Numbered from the stretch's first letter, positions 46,000-58,427 are shown. The stretch is 64,000 nt of DNA from Hyposmocoma kahamanoa (GCF_003589595.1 NW_020653852.1:5250255-5314254), one strand, 5' to 3'. Program-made: numbers and translations. The notes: generated by a model not told the origin, from the letters alone.

Positions 46000-47788
46000 C
46001 ATGACATTAAACAAAGGTATCAGTCGGACGGGGTTGTACTATACTTACATAGAAAAAAACCTTCCTTGGCCTTTGTACTAATAAGTAATAACAAAAAATA
46101 CTCTGCTGTAATATAATTTAGCAGAAAAGAAAAAATAATTCGTTACCTTTGACTCGTCTTTATAGTTAAATGTAGAAAATTTCATTAACAGCCGCACTCG
46201 AGGCGTTGCGTCGCGTCATGCCCGGGAGATGGGTGAAGTAGTAAGTACGAAGGGAAGGAAAAAAATACCAACATCCAATAATTTCTACAATAAGTTTCTG
46301 TATTTTCAATTTGTTTTGTAGAGAAAATTTAAACTTGGCTTTGTCTTGAATCTTCATCAAATCAACTTTTTTATCGCATCGAAACCCCAATGAAACCTTG
46401 GCCTATTTTTTACAATTATACTTTTTAAAGATTTTTTAGATGATTCCCTTTTCTCTATTTTGTTGCAATAAACATCAGATATGGATATACTTAATTGTAA
46501 ATGTGTAAGGTCTAGAGATATACGCAGATGTTTCTTTTAGGTTTACGCTTAGGGTAACTCCACTAATAATTTAAATAAATGACTAAAATATATAATAACA
46601 TAAAACTAAGTGTCTGCACTGTAACCAGTAAACATCAGAGGTCATTAAGGTCCTAATCCAAGTCCATACGCCGAGCTTCAGGTCACTAGGCTGTTGATTG
46701 GAATGTTGTCGGGTGTTTTGCAACAAGTTCTTCTGTCTCTTTTTCTCCTTAGCACTTTATATTTAGATATCCCTTTCGACCGAAGGTTCGCGAAGTGTGC
46801 CGAATTGTATCGAAGTTGGAGCTTTCTTAGCCAAGCCTTCTTCGGAAGTGAGTTTGAATTCTCGCAGGTTTATTTATGTCCCTTCGATCCGAGGTATTTT
46901 TACTAACGGAGTTTTGTACGCATCCATAATGTGTGATGCTTTGTTGAAGTTCATTGAGAAGTTACTAACATAAAAGGATGTTATACATAGACAGATATTA
47001 TGATAGGCAAATAAAAAAATATATTGTTAAAAGTATAATTAAAAGTGATTACCAAGGTTTATGATAGTGAAATAATACCACTGCAGAGTTTCTATGCGTA
47101 TTCTAACTTTTTGGTCTATGTATTACGGTCCACATACATTTTAATTTTAATCATTATGGCATTTTTAAATATGAATTCGATTACTTGTGTTCCGTTTTTA
47201 AATAACAATATAATGCACACTCAACCACACAGCATGCATGCAGTCAAAAACTGTCACTGTCAACGTATTTGAACAAAGTTTAAAGAATTTTTTTTCAATT
47301 TTATCAACTTTTATATCTTAGATGTCTTTTTGCTGCATTTAGTAAAGAAATCAATTAAACTCGACGTAATTATATTTATGTGTCATTTAATTATAATAGA
47401 ATTGCATTTATTAAGAATAAGTAGTACAGTGATCGAATCCATATTTAAAAATTCATAATGGAGATCCATTTTCTGAGCGTTTCATTACAGTGTCGCATCA
47501 GTGGAAATAAAGAAGTCATTAGACCCCAGAATAAGTATAAGTAGCCATTATATCCATACTGAAAGCAAATTTTGATTTGTAAATGGTAGTACGTACTAGT
47601 TTACAATAGGCTGGCGTCACAAGAAGACGTCATTAACACATGCTAATACAAAATCACAATCATTCATAAAAATTCTATATTTTTTATATCATTTCAAGAC
47701 TGATTGGTAAACGTTATTTGGATTTGAACCTGCGATTACGAATTCCTAGCTACCAAAACCCTAAAAACGTGTAGATACTATATATGGG
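46000..47788. other. Non-coding intron stretch
   Basis: No convincing exon or recognised repeat. Confidence 0.4.
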
Positions 47789-47796
47789 ATCTCTAC

Positions 47797-48412
47797 GGCC
47801 GTTTCCACATACTCCTACTGGGTGCTCCTACTAGTAGTAGCACGAGGACTAACGTGTCCTTATGCTCCTACTGGTAGGACCAAAAGAATAAATAAGTTTC
47901 CTCGTGCTCCTACTCATGTACTGTCACCTATATGTATATGTAATTGATATTGAAGTACTCGTATGTATGTTATCGATTCTAGCTTCCATCTTCGTATATA
48001 ATAAGATTCTGGTTGTTTTTCAAGCTTTGCCATTGACCTGGTTTAAAATTATTGTAAATGAAAAACTTTATACAAAAGTCCATGGTAGTGGTCCGTTTAG
48101 CTCTTTCAGGTTATTTCTGTATATACATTTAAATTACTATATTAATTTTAAAGAGCAACCCCTAAAGTTTCTTGATCATTCTCAGTTGAATCTGCCTTAC
48201 GAAAGAGCGCAAAGTAACGATTTCAAGTGTAATTTTCTTTTTTACATACGAAATAAAGATATTTTTGACTTTTTTATTTTGATATTTTATTTAATCTACT
48301 TCAGTGTATTTGTTAGATACGACGTCACGATAGGATCGTAAGAGCATAAGAACATATTAGTCCTCGTGCTCCTACCAGTACGAGCATCTAGTAGGAGCAG
48401 GAGGAAACGGCC
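47797..48412. mobile_element. hAT-type MITE, 616 bp, with 8-bp target duplication
   Basis: Starts GGCCGTTTCC and ends GGAAACGGCC, with looser pairing of the inner CTCCTACTGG and GCACGAGGACTAA blocks over about 65 bp. Identical octamers ATCTCTAC lie at 47789-47796 and 48413-48420. Many CTCCTAC motifs near both ends look like subterminal binding repeats. It has no transposase. It contains a retrotransposon tail (48150-48280). Confidence 0.9.
48150..48280 (+). repeat. Jockey-like 3' tail inside the hAT MITE
   Basis: aaagagcaacccctaaagtt, tcttgatcattctc, cgatttcaagtgtaa and aaataaagatatttttgac parallel 41128-41280. The MITE either captured this tail before moving or received it later. Confidence 0.65.
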
Positions 48413-48499
48413 ATCTCTACAACCCAAAATTATTCATTCTAAGTACAAAACCTGCTAATAGCATCATTATTTAGTTTGTATTACGTTAAACATTAATTC

Positions 48500-50320
48500 T
48501 GAATTAACAACTACATATCACACCACCAACACAACCGTCTCTCCTCCACCACAACTACTTCCGCTCGTCCTTTATAACGCCTACAAATCCTGAGTGTCTG
48601 ATAAAATTCTAACTAAAACCTATGTAGGTTTACATTAATAATAAAAATATATAAATCTAACGCAACTACCCATATATCAACAGTTTCTTAATGGAAGTAA
48701 CACCAAAAAAAGTTGTTATAAATGGCATGCGTTTGCGCAACGAACCGGCGACCGACTCCGACGCATGCGTGGTTTAGTTAGCTTTACGTAACTTGCTGAG
48801 AACTAAGGTGATGTAGAAATGTATATTGCTACTATTTTATTTATCACTTTGCTAATATATTTTAGAATCTATAAATCTAGGCAATTCGATAGGTATACTA
48901 CATTAGCCTTTAACGCTTTTGTACCTGACCTTGATAACTAACAACGGCCTTTCGAGCGAGCAATTAAGTTCAAAATGTTTTTTCACTTCTATGCAACGTA
49001 TATGTAATATAAATATTTTTGTATTTGAGTTTGAAGGATTTTGGCCGGTGCACTAGTACAGTAAAGGTCATCGCTCACTCCGTAACGTCTCGACTCTGGC
49101 CGAAACATTCAAAGTTAATTGTGTTTCAAGTATATTTCAGTACAGAACACTTTGGAAGACGATACTCAATACCTTATTGCATACCATAATGTTATATACA
49201 AGGTGGTAGGTAAAAAGACAAAATGAAACAATTTCTTTTTTAATATTTCTGTGAAAGAGGATTCGAAGCTGTAATCTATGATTCTTAGCCGTGGCATAGT
49301 AGAGCTGTTTACACGAGTAAAGGTCAAAGCTGGAATGTAGTGCATAAAGCAATAACGCTGGACATTACCCGTCTGTAAATTTCTAAAACACCCAACGGTA
49401 ATGATCTAACTCGAAATCACACGACAGACCTTACTGCAATTGTTCAGAAACAAACTATTCATTTATTCAACTATACATTTAATTTAACCCAGGTATAATA
49501 AACCCATTCACTCCATATTTAGTACCTTTCGCAACACAGCCCTAAAAAGGATTACTTAGCGATGTGTAACAGTCACTTGGGCGAGCTAAATCGTCAGCAC
49601 ACGACACGATATTGCGTCGTGTCGGTATGCTCTGAGTGTGGAACGGGTCTTAGGTCATACCTACTAATATTAAATAATTATATTTTAATGAAGCAGTGAT
49701 AGGCTAGTTAAATGATTGTTACGTATGTAGGAGACCTTGACTTTCATTTGGTGGGTGGACCTGCGCCACTGAGTCTTGTCAAATCTATCAAATCATTGCT
49801 TAATTAGTATTTTGTGCTTACTTTTTGGGATAACGTTTTGAGTTTACTCCAGTAAGGGTTGAAGCAGTGACGTATACGGCTTAATGATGCTAAATTAATA
49901 TATTATATTATCTCGACCTTCTCCATGAACGTTTTTTGCTTTAGTTTTAAAATTTATTTTGACACCAATTTTGAATTTTAACATTTTTTGTTTACGCCTC
50001 TCAATTCCTATTGTAAATTTTTATTTTTTAATCTTGTTTCACTATACATATTTTCTTATATTGCATTCAATATCTTGACTTGCAATACCCTTTTCAGGCT
50101 CATGTATCACACTCTAGTCGTAACACATTTGTAACACCTGACTATGTACATGTGACAATAAATAAATACAATACAATACAGAATGGAAACGTTCCCTAAT
50201 AGATTCATACATAATCTGTCATATCACCGCTTAATTAATATTTTGTTATTAAGTGTTATGGAATGTCAGAATGGTTCACCACCATTATTATTTTTTTGTG
50301 AAATTACTCCACTAATTGGG
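48500..50320. other. Non-coding intron stretch
   Basis: No supported gene or repeat; AT-rich with scattered short ORFs. Confidence 0.4.
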
Positions 50321-50329
50321 TATAATTAT

Positions 50330-50420
50330 TATTACAAACATCGAACACTTAGAAAAAATTCCTTCGATCAGGCTGAATGCGAACCAACGTCTCCGTTAAG
50401 GATTTTTTGCCGAAGCGCCA
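50330..50420 (-). repeat. Family C SINE fragment, minus strand
   Basis: acacttagaaaaaattcctt and cgatcaggctgaatgcgaac are the inverse of the family C body. Confidence 0.5.
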
Positions 50421-50492
50421 TCTGTGAGAAATCTATTTCCTCACTCACTCTGATATCTATATATAGTATATACATATCAGCCATATATACAT

Positions 50493-50802
50493 TTTAGTAG
50501 CAGTAGAGATCCTTGTGAAAGCGTTCGTCCAGTGAAGTACTGCCATTTTACCTATTTCTGCCGCCAAGGGGTGATGTCAGCATTACTGTGTTCCGGTTTT
50601 CAAGTGTAAGAGTGCTTTTGAAATTACAGGCACATGGGATTTCAAACTTATGTCTCTGAGTGACGAGCGCAGGGGTAGCGCCTCTCAGATCTTTGCGATT
50701 TAAAGCTCTGACTGGCCCCGCAACTGTTATGTGTACAGGCGTGTAGTTTACCACTAAACGCACGTTTTGCTCATCACGTAACAGGATATTATAAAAAAAA
50801 AA
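50493..50802 (+). repeat. Family A SINE-like copy, complete
   Basis: ttttagtagcagtagagatc to aggatattataaaaaaaaa; one of the longest copies and useful as reference for boundaries. Confidence 0.85.
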
Positions 50803-50838
50803 CTTAGTGCAATTACCTAGCCTCAAACTGGGACGTAT

Positions 50839-51022
50839 TATGGTGAAATTACAAACACATGGGACTTGTCAACATTATATCTCAGGATGACGGATGCAGT
50901 GGCAGTGCGCCTCAGATCTTCGTCATTTGAAGCTCTGAGTGGCACCTGTTATGGGCAGGCGTGTCGCTTACCACCAGGCGCACGAGTTGTATTCGTCCCG
51001 TCACTTAGTATCATAAAAGACA
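50839..51022 (+). repeat. Family A SINE-like copy, 3' two-thirds
   Basis: gtgaaattacaaacacatgg to ttagtatcataaaag, in tandem with the preceding copy after a 36-bp gap. It lacks the first third, including the first hairpin. Confidence 0.8.
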
Positions 51023-51039
51023 ACAATTAAAGTTTGATT

Positions 51040-51093
51040 TTTTTTTTCAATGTTTTTCTAAATGAAAAACATTGAAAAAAAAAAATCATTTTT
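51040..51093. repeat. Hairpin with A/T-rich arms
   Basis: gattttttttttcaatgttt pairs with aaacattgaaaaaaaaaaat across tttctaaatg-type spacer sequence. A fold-back immediately after tandem family A copies. Confidence 0.6.
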
Positions 51094-51879
51094 CTCTCTC
51101 TTCAAAATTCTTTAATACGGCGCGGATCTTTTTAGCCAACCGAATAATATTATTAACAAAATTTTCAGTTACTGTTTAGAAATGTGTGTCTCTTTTCTTA
51201 CCAACTCAGATATATATATGGAATATACGATATATACGGATATATAAGATAAGGAAATAGTGTATTACCTATTTTAACTAAAAATCAAATTGTCTAGTTC
51301 TAAAACAATTACGTAGGTGAAATACGTAACTTAGATGCCAGACGGCCAACGACACCATTCTATTTATTCTAAACAAGTAACTTTTACTTATATTCAACCT
51401 TATCTAAGTGACAACTAAGTTGTATCTAAGTTACATTGACGTTATGGTCAAATTGATTTTCGTAATAGAAGGAAACAGGTTCGTTAAAGTTGGAAATTCC
51501 GTAAATTTGAATTTACGTGTTAATTTTAGTCTTTGTATTGTATGTTTGTCTTTTATTTGGATGTACAACAGTTAGCACTGTAAATGAAGAAGCGCCGGAT
51601 TCAATTTCGGGTGGGACCAATTTACGAAACGCCTCTTGGTTCCGATTTGCGTGGTTAGGAAGTGCGCTCGGAGTCAATTTCGTACTCATATTTCAGGGTG
51701 TGTCCTAATTTGAGACTAAGTAATTGGATCTAGTTATAGCATCTTGTAACAGTTTATTATTATCTAAATTTAAAGCAGCATACAAGTAATAATTGTTAAG
51801 CACCATAAATTGTCAAAAACCAAAACAAAAATTTGCAACAAGGACATAGAAAAATTCGTAAGATCCGCCGTTCGTTCCG

Positions 51880-52045
51880 TTGCTTAGTTGGCATAGCGTC
51901 TAGCACAGCTAGAAGACGCTGATTTGAATCCAGCCGGATGGAAGGAATTTTTTCTAAGTGTACGTATTAATAATTATAACAAACTAGTGGAGTAATTTCA
52001 CAAAAAAATAATTTAATATCGTGGTGGTGAAACGTCCTAACATTG
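51880..52045 (+). repeat. tRNA-derived SINE (family C), best copy
   Basis: tRNA-like head ccgttgcttagttggcatag (A-box region), B-box-like gatttgaatcc, then ccggatggaaggaatttttt and ctaagtgtacg. The tail is taataattataacaaactag, tggagtaatttcac and atatcgtggtggtgaaac. Confidence 0.75.
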
Positions 52046-52660
52046 AATAAACGTAATTACATCATATTGTTATTATTTTTTATGATACTAATTGACTTAG
52101 TTGTCCGAAAAAACCGATTAAACTTCCATTTTGGAACCCGATTTTCATCTAACGAAAACCCGGGGCTTTCGGGATTTTCGTAACTCATAATATAATTGCA
52201 TCGTGATTAATAATTATAAATATATGCTAACTAAATGCTAGGAACACGGGTATCTGGCTATAATGCAGCGACAGCATCCTCAAGATGGGTGCAGGTAAAA
52301 TTTGGGTAGCGAGAGACGCATGAGGTTTGTTGTGTAACAACAAGTATGCTCTAAATATGCAAATTTATTTTAAAATATTAACGTTGACGATTTGTTTTTT
52401 ATTATATATGAAGTCGATTGATCTCATTGAAGCTGTGAATTCCATAAATAATAAAAATAATCTACAAAACACTAATTTCGGGTCTTTTTTAAGTTTTCTG
52501 ACACTTTTAAAGAATTATTTGGGAGACAATAGAAAAATATCCGAAAAAACCGAATAACCAGGTAACCGAAAATTAATAACCGAAAAAACCGGTTTTCAAA
52601 ATCACTCGGTGCCTTAATCTAATTATAGCATTTTGCAATAGTTAATCTAAATTTAGAGCA

Positions 52661-53165
52661 TCATATTGTAATCGGCCTTTGATTTTCTACTGCTGATGAA
52701 GTACTCTTTGGGGCAAATTTATTATGCCACGAAGGTATTGTGAAGAAGCATTTATTAATTTTTATTATTGACTGTATTTTATAGTCTATCTTTAAAACTA
52801 GAATGTCAATTCGCAAAAGCATTTGCGACGAAAGTTGCCTCGGCAGTATGACCAGTAGCCGTAAGCACACATATGCCATAAAGAACACGTACATCGCCAC
52901 TCCCTTAACTGACAGACGTAACTGTGGAAAATTTTCAGGGCAATGTGTTTTCGCTTCGGTTACTCCTCGTGCTATAGGGGAGGCCAATCTCGTTCCATCA
53001 ATTACTTACAATCATCATCGTCATCATCAGCATCATCATGGTATAATAAAACAAATAGTGTAACTCCATACAAACATAATAACGCGGCTTATTTGTGTGC
53101 ATGCCCGTCCGGGCCGTGTACGGATACACATATTCGCATACCTAATATCCCGGTGCACTCGAGTT
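52661..53165. other. GC-richer stretch with overlapping ORFs, unassigned
   Basis: Open frames of 74-108 codons overlap on both strands (52661-52987 minus, 52803-53063 plus), with a CAT/CATCGT microsatellite at about 53011-53040. I do not recognise any motif, and there is no splice signal tying it to Hil. It resembles dispersed repeat sequence more than a gene. Confidence 0.3.
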
Positions 53166-53174
53166 AGGGTCAAA

Positions 53175-53645
53175 AGGTTGTAAACCACTAATGTGCCGTG
53201 CCAGGTTCACGGCAATAAAATAGGATACTTCGGTCCACAAAAATTTATTCCATAGGTAAAGAAAGGCAACAAGAAAAGGTGTATAAAAAACAGGTACAAC
53301 GCTACAAAACACTCCCTACTTAGATACTAAACGTGGGACAGACTTACTCCGAAAGGGTCGAGTTGTACAGAATTACAGATTGGTATTAACATTAAAATTG
53401 GCACATGATTTAGATTGAGAACTGGTAAAAAGATCAAAATTAGGCGCAATTAAAACTTATAGCGGAACTGCTCGCTACAGCGATGAGCAGGGAGTGACGA
53501 CGAAACGAAACAAAATGAGAATGGTGAGGCAAACGAATTAAAGAACGATTCAAAATTTGAAAACAAGTGGCCAGAAACCAGAAAACAAGTGACAAAAAAG
53601 TGGGATGACGGTAGAAGGAGGTCACATCGTCACAAGGGATACACG
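53175..53645 (+). repeat. Dispersed repeat family G copy
   Basis: gccaggttcacggcaat, atacttcggtccacaaaaa, gacttactccgaaagggtcg, gaaacaaaatgagaatggtg, gggatgacggtagaaggagg and tcacatcgtcacaaggg share order and spacing with 62748-63195. Class unknown. Confidence 0.65.
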
Positions 53646-54147
53646 ATTTATTGTTTTAAATAGAGTTTTTGTATCGTTATGGATCATATGCCTCAGAATC
53701 GATCTCATAACATCGTTTCAAAATTTGTAATAAATAAAACACCTTTATTACATGATTTAATTGCCATAATATGTTTTTTTTTTTTGCTTTCCACACATGC
53801 CAATCATTTACATCTAGCTAAACTCTTCAATAATAATATCATATAACTTAATGTCCAAAGCATTGTCCTCCTATTCATTTTCCGTTGATTTACTTGACGA
53901 AATCATTAAAACAAAAGTCTCTACTTACATTTGTTTAAATTGTGAATACGGTCTAAACGATTCGATCCACTGTCGTTTTGAATCGATTCGCTTAAAAATG
54001 AATCGATTAAAAAATCGCTACATCCTATGCAATGCAAGGATCTCTGCTGTTATTAAAACGTCTACGCTCTAGGTCGTTACAGGCAATGGTCAATCTAGCG
54101 TATTACCAAACTGCTTTCTTCAAAACGCCATATCTATACTAGCTGTC

Positions 54148-54452
54148 ATAGTAGCACTTAAACACCTTGTGAAAGAGTTCGTCCAAGGAAGTACTGCCAC
54201 TTTACCTATTTCAGCCGCCAAGCAGTAATATCAGCATTGCTGTGTTCCAGTTTTAAAGGGTAAGGGCGCTGGTTAAATTACAAGCATATGGGACTTGTCA
54301 ACTTATGCCTCAAGGTGACGGGCGTAGTGGCAATGCCCCTAAGATCTTTGCAATTTGAAGGTCTGAGTTACACTGCAACTGTTGTGGATAAACATGTCGC
54401 TTACCACCAGGCGCACGACTTGTTCGTCCCGTCAGTTGGTATTATTAATAAA
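54148..54452 (+). repeat. Family A SINE-like copy, complete (reference)
   Basis: From about tcatagtagcacttaaacac to ttggtattattaataaaa. Family description: the 5' end is near TAGCAGTAGAGCTCCTTGTG. The first hairpin has CAGTAATG and CATTACTG arms. A second, longer hairpin pairs GCAGTGCCCCTCAGA with TCTGAGTGGCACTGC around TTTGCGATTTAAAG. It then reads CAGGCGTGTCGCTTACCACC and GCGCACGACTTGTTCGTCC, and ends in an A-rich tail. No B-box consensus is evident. Retroposition is inferred from the A-tail and frequent 5' truncation. Confidence 0.85.
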
Positions 54453-55411
54453 AGCTGTACGATATATACGTGACCAAAACTTATCCAAAACAAAAATATT
54501 ATTACAAGGGGTATTAAACTCTTGTATTGTAACAAATAAGATACCTTGTGTTTGTTACCCTACTTATTGTCAAATAGCTCATTACCAGACAATAATGGTA
54601 CAGATTTTGATATATTTTCACAAAGCATAAACAAAAATTTAATTAATTTTTAATACTGTCGTGTTTTTTCATAATATTTATTTCGTACTATTTATTCATA
54701 ATTCATCCGGTAATTTCCTTATTTCATGTTTTTTAATCAGCTGTGTATATATTTTTTTGTGTACAATTAATTTCGAAAATCGCCTCCAGTGCAACGGAAC
54801 AAGATGTCAATGTGTAGCTTGATATGCTGGCGTGGTGTCTGTAATTGTGCAACATTGAATAAATAAATAAATATTACATATCTTATTATTGTTGTAAACA
54901 TCAACATGAACATTAGTATAAACGCGTAAACATCAAACGATAAGCATATAAACAAATAAATATATAGCCAATTAATCGAGATGATCTTATCGCTTAATTT
55001 CAATACATTAATAGGCAAATTAACATATTGAACTTAGTATTCAAGGCAAACATGGACCGGATCTAGGATTTACGATATTGTACAATAGCTTAAATATTCG
55101 ACCTACGTGTGCAAATTCATATCTGTATTATTTGCATCTGATAATTATGCGAACCATTCAACAGGTTTCTTTTGACTTGTGCCTTATGCGTTATGTTGTT
55201 TTTCATACATTAGGTTGTTAATTACACTGTAATGAGTAAACCTATTTAGTACACAAGCAGTCAAATGGTAATAGTTATTTAATATAAGTAAATTACTATA
55301 ATTAATAACACAATCAATGTATTTTCTTTTAAAGTAGCCTATTATTGTGTCCCCCTACGGGGCAAAGGTCTCACTTCTCGACGTCCACAACTGCCAATTT
55401 GACGCAATGTA

Positions 55412-55673
55412 TTTTTTTGTGATAACAAGTAGCGGGACGAAGAAGTCGTGTGCCTGGTGGTAAGCGACACGCCTGTGCATAACAGTCGCAGTGCCACTGA
55501 GAGCTTTAAATCGCAACGATTTGAGGGGCACTGCACGGCGCCTATCACCCTGAGACTACTAATTTCTCCAACACTCTTACCCTTCAAAATTGAAACGCAG
55601 TAATGCTTACTGCTTGGTGTCAGAATAGGTAAGGTGACTAACTCTTTCACAAGCTCTTCTGCTGCTTGTTAAT
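55412..55673 (-). repeat. Family A SINE-like copy, near full length
   Basis: ttttttgtgataacaagtag to cacaagctcttctgctgct; the end of the second arm and the aagttgacaagtcccatgtg region are shortened. Confidence 0.8.
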
Positions 55674-56245
55674 TGTCAGACCAGTCCCTTGCCGTGTGAG
55701 ACCATCTCTATGGGTCCATGCGACAAACTTATCCAGCGCAGTCTCATTTCAGTTTGACAGTCCTTTTCAAAACATTGTTATATCTACCAGTGTAGGTCAA
55801 TCAAAGCTGGTTTTTATTACACCGTTGGAAGCCAAGATTTAAGTTTTCCCTTTATCTTTTCGTAAAAATAACTTGTTTCCAACCTAAGTGTCGCATACCC
55901 ACTTTTACCTTACTATAGACAAATAGTTCTTATACCATTTCGATCCAATTCCGTTTTTTTTTTAATATCTACTTCTTATATTTTTACAATGCACTCGGGA
56001 GTCGTAACTCATAGAGGTAAATAGAGGTGCACACTTTATTGCATCATTGTAGTCTCCCAGTGTAATAAATCGCACAAGTGGCATGGCGGTGGGTGATTTA
56101 TTCGCGTTGGTGATCCACTGTGATGTGCTCAAGTCGCTCAGCAGCCAATGAGCGGTTATTATTGCTGGTACCGCTAGTTTGAGTGGTACTGGTGGTTTGA
56201 GAATTGAAGGTTTAAATTGTAAGGTATCGGAGGAAGGGAATTTTA

Positions 56246-56985
56246 GTACCAGCAAAGTTCCATGTGAAAGAGTTCGTTCGGGGAAGTACAGCCATGGTAT
56301 CTATTTTGGTCGTCAAGCGGTAATGTGAGCATTACTGCGTTCCGGTTAAGAATGGTGTGGGTGCTGGAAAAATTATAGGCACTTGGGACTTTTCAACAGA
56401 CGTCTCAGGGTGACGGGCGCGGTGGCAGTGCCCCTCAGGCCTTTGCTATTTGAGAGCTCTCATGCCAAAAAAGTTTTGACGTTGGCTCCGCCCAAATTTG
56501 TGAAACAAGTATATGCCTGAAGTTCGCGTGACATGCGACAGGAGATGTTGAATTTTGCACATTAAAAGTACCAAATTCGTTTTAGCGGAATAACTCTAAA
56601 ACTAAAGGGATTAAAAAAAATCCGTAGTGACAGTTCTCGATCATGCATAAATATAATTAATTATCTAATTTTTGTCCTAATAACCTGTAGCATTTCGAGG
56701 ATGAATCGAAAAAATGTGAAAATTAGAGGTCATTTCGTGATTTTTATCTATCGAGGAAACTTTATTGTTTTTCTGATTAAGGTCTATGCTTGAATATATC
56801 GTGTACTTACTCATACAATATTTTATTTTTAACTTTATACCCCTCTAAAATGAAATCGAAGATTAGGAATTTTTCCTCTGCTCCCTCTTAAAGCTTTGAG
56901 CGACACTGCAACTGTTATGCACAGGCGTGTCGCTTACTACCAGGCGCACGACTTGCTCGTCCTGTCATTTGGTATCATAAAAAGG
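56246..56985 (+). repeat. Family A copy interrupted by ~420 bp insertion
   Basis: 56246-56466 covers the 5' two-thirds up to ctatttgagagctct. 56887-56985 resumes with ttaaagctttgagcgacact and ends ttggtatcataaaaa. The two parts overlap only at agctct/agcttt, compatible with a short target duplication. Confidence 0.8.
56467..56886. mobile_element. Unclassified insertion within family A
   Basis: About 420 bp of AT-rich sequence starting catgccaaaaaagttttgac and ending tttttcctctgctccctc. No terminal inverted repeats, ORF or tail that I can recognise. Confidence 0.5.
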
Positions 56986-57921
56986 GAGTCTTTCAAAGTT
57001 AAACTCTTGTTTAGGTACTACAGAGAAAACTCTTTTCAATTATTACATATAACAAAGTACATTACATATAGTCATGATTGCGAACTAGAATAAAACAAAC
57101 AAAAAACAAACCGAAATATATGTGTCAGAGTCGCAGCTAGGGGAAGGCCGTTTGTTGCCCAGTCTCGATGGAAAAGGGGCATGCATTATATGTATGTATG
57201 TAAGTAAACAAAAAACTAAAGACATTCATCCTTATTGCTTAACTAATCCCTTCTGCACAACCACATATCAACTCATCCGTGCAATACTGCTTATTCTCAG
57301 ATCGACCATTGATCGATTTTATATTTCCGAAACGAAATAATACATCGAATTATGAAAACACCTATAGCTAAGCCTTATTTTGAGTAAGGAGATTATGTAT
57401 CTATTTTCGTTGTATAATCACATCGGACTCTGTTCTTCGGATGAGTCGATATGTTTAACAAAATTAAAATGTACATATATTTATATATATATATAAGGTT
57501 TGTCTTAATTCAACTAACTGCTGATTTATCTACGTAAATACATTAATAATCCATAAATTTGTTGGTGAAATTGACAAGGACTATAATTACATTCATTGAA
57601 CCTGCACTCTTTGGTCCAATTGTGAATGCTGGAGCGCACTGCTTGAAAAGCAGTATCAATGCCGGAAGTAGTTGTACAATGTCGCAGATGTTTAGTAGAA
57701 ATAGTGTCAGCCCTAATACACTTGTGATACCCTGATTTTAAACGTCTTCTCGTCAAATGAATGCTTGACATGAATGTAAATATTAAAACTTATTTTTTGC
57801 ACCTTTGACGACGAAAAACACCTAAGACACCCATGTTAACTTCGACTCTTACCATTTTAAAGTAAAAATAATTAATAGTTGCAATTTCTGTAAATAATAA
57901 AACAATAATCTGTTGTTCTAG

Positions 57922-58112
57922 TGTCACCAACGCGCGCGACAAACGGCGGCAGCGTTCACGCGTCTCCCGCGCGTGAATTGTCGCGTGACACGCCTGACTA
58001 TCAGTACGGGCGCTTCGACGCAAGCGCACTGCACATCGCGCATGCGCTCAAACAAACCGAGCTACAAAAAGCATACCACAGACCGAGGGAGAAACCTATT
58101 GACTGTTATTTG
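57922..58112 (+). CDS. Hil: Hillarin ortholog, coding exon 3 (conserved linker)
   Basis: Acceptor tgttgttctag ends at 57921; donor GTAAGT starts at 58113. Two bases complete the split codon, followed by 63 codons, ending phase 0. The exon is much more GC-rich than its surroundings. The first half (TRATNGGSVHASPARELS) is probably disordered. The second half, FDASALHIAHALKQTELQKA followed by YHRPREKPIDCYL, is the conserved helix-rich segment before the charged coiled-coil region of hillarin. The following exons, including the transglutaminase-like domain, are not found before 64000. Confidence 0.9.
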
Positions 58113-58132
58113 GTAAGTATTGTTTTTTATCC

Positions 58133-58427
58133 TTAGAGTGATGCCACACGGGTGCCGCCGGTGCGTTGCGTCGTCGCATTGCTATTATTACAGTGCATCA
58201 AGTATAACACGAACAATGCGGTGTCGCAATGTAACTCCACTTACTTCCGCACCGCAGGACTCCCCGCTTCGTCTCCTGGCCCTTAGTTCGATACGCACGC
58301 GTTCCGTTACCGCTCGCCGTTTCAACGCACCATGTAATTCTAATTTATATGTAATACAACGCTGCGGCACCGCTCAGACGTCGCAACGCCGCGGCCGGCG
58401 CCAACGCACCGTGTGACATCACTCTTA
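58133..58427. mobile_element. MITE with TTA target duplication, 20 bp past the exon 3 donor
   Basis: Left AGAGTGATGCCACACGG and the inverted right end AGAGTGATGTCACACGG (16 of 17 match) lie inside TTA at 58133-58135 and 58425-58427. The interior is GC- and CpG-rich (tgcgttgcgtcgtcg), unlike the neighbouring intron. TTA duplication and GC-rich hairpin ends are typical of PIF/Harbinger-type MITEs; superfamily tentative. Confidence 0.85.

Noticed and set aside
47904..48341. 145-codon ORF, the longest in the window
   Set aside because: It lies entirely within a hAT-type MITE and crosses a retrotransposon tail; no protein motif.
57526..57771. 81-codon minus-strand ORF just upstream of Hil exon 3
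   Set aside because: No recognisable domain or splice signals; antisense to the intron. Kept only as a note.
58120..58416. 98-codon ORF immediately after Hil exon 3
   Set aside because: It is the GC-rich interior of the TTA-flanked MITE, after a clear GTAAGT donor.
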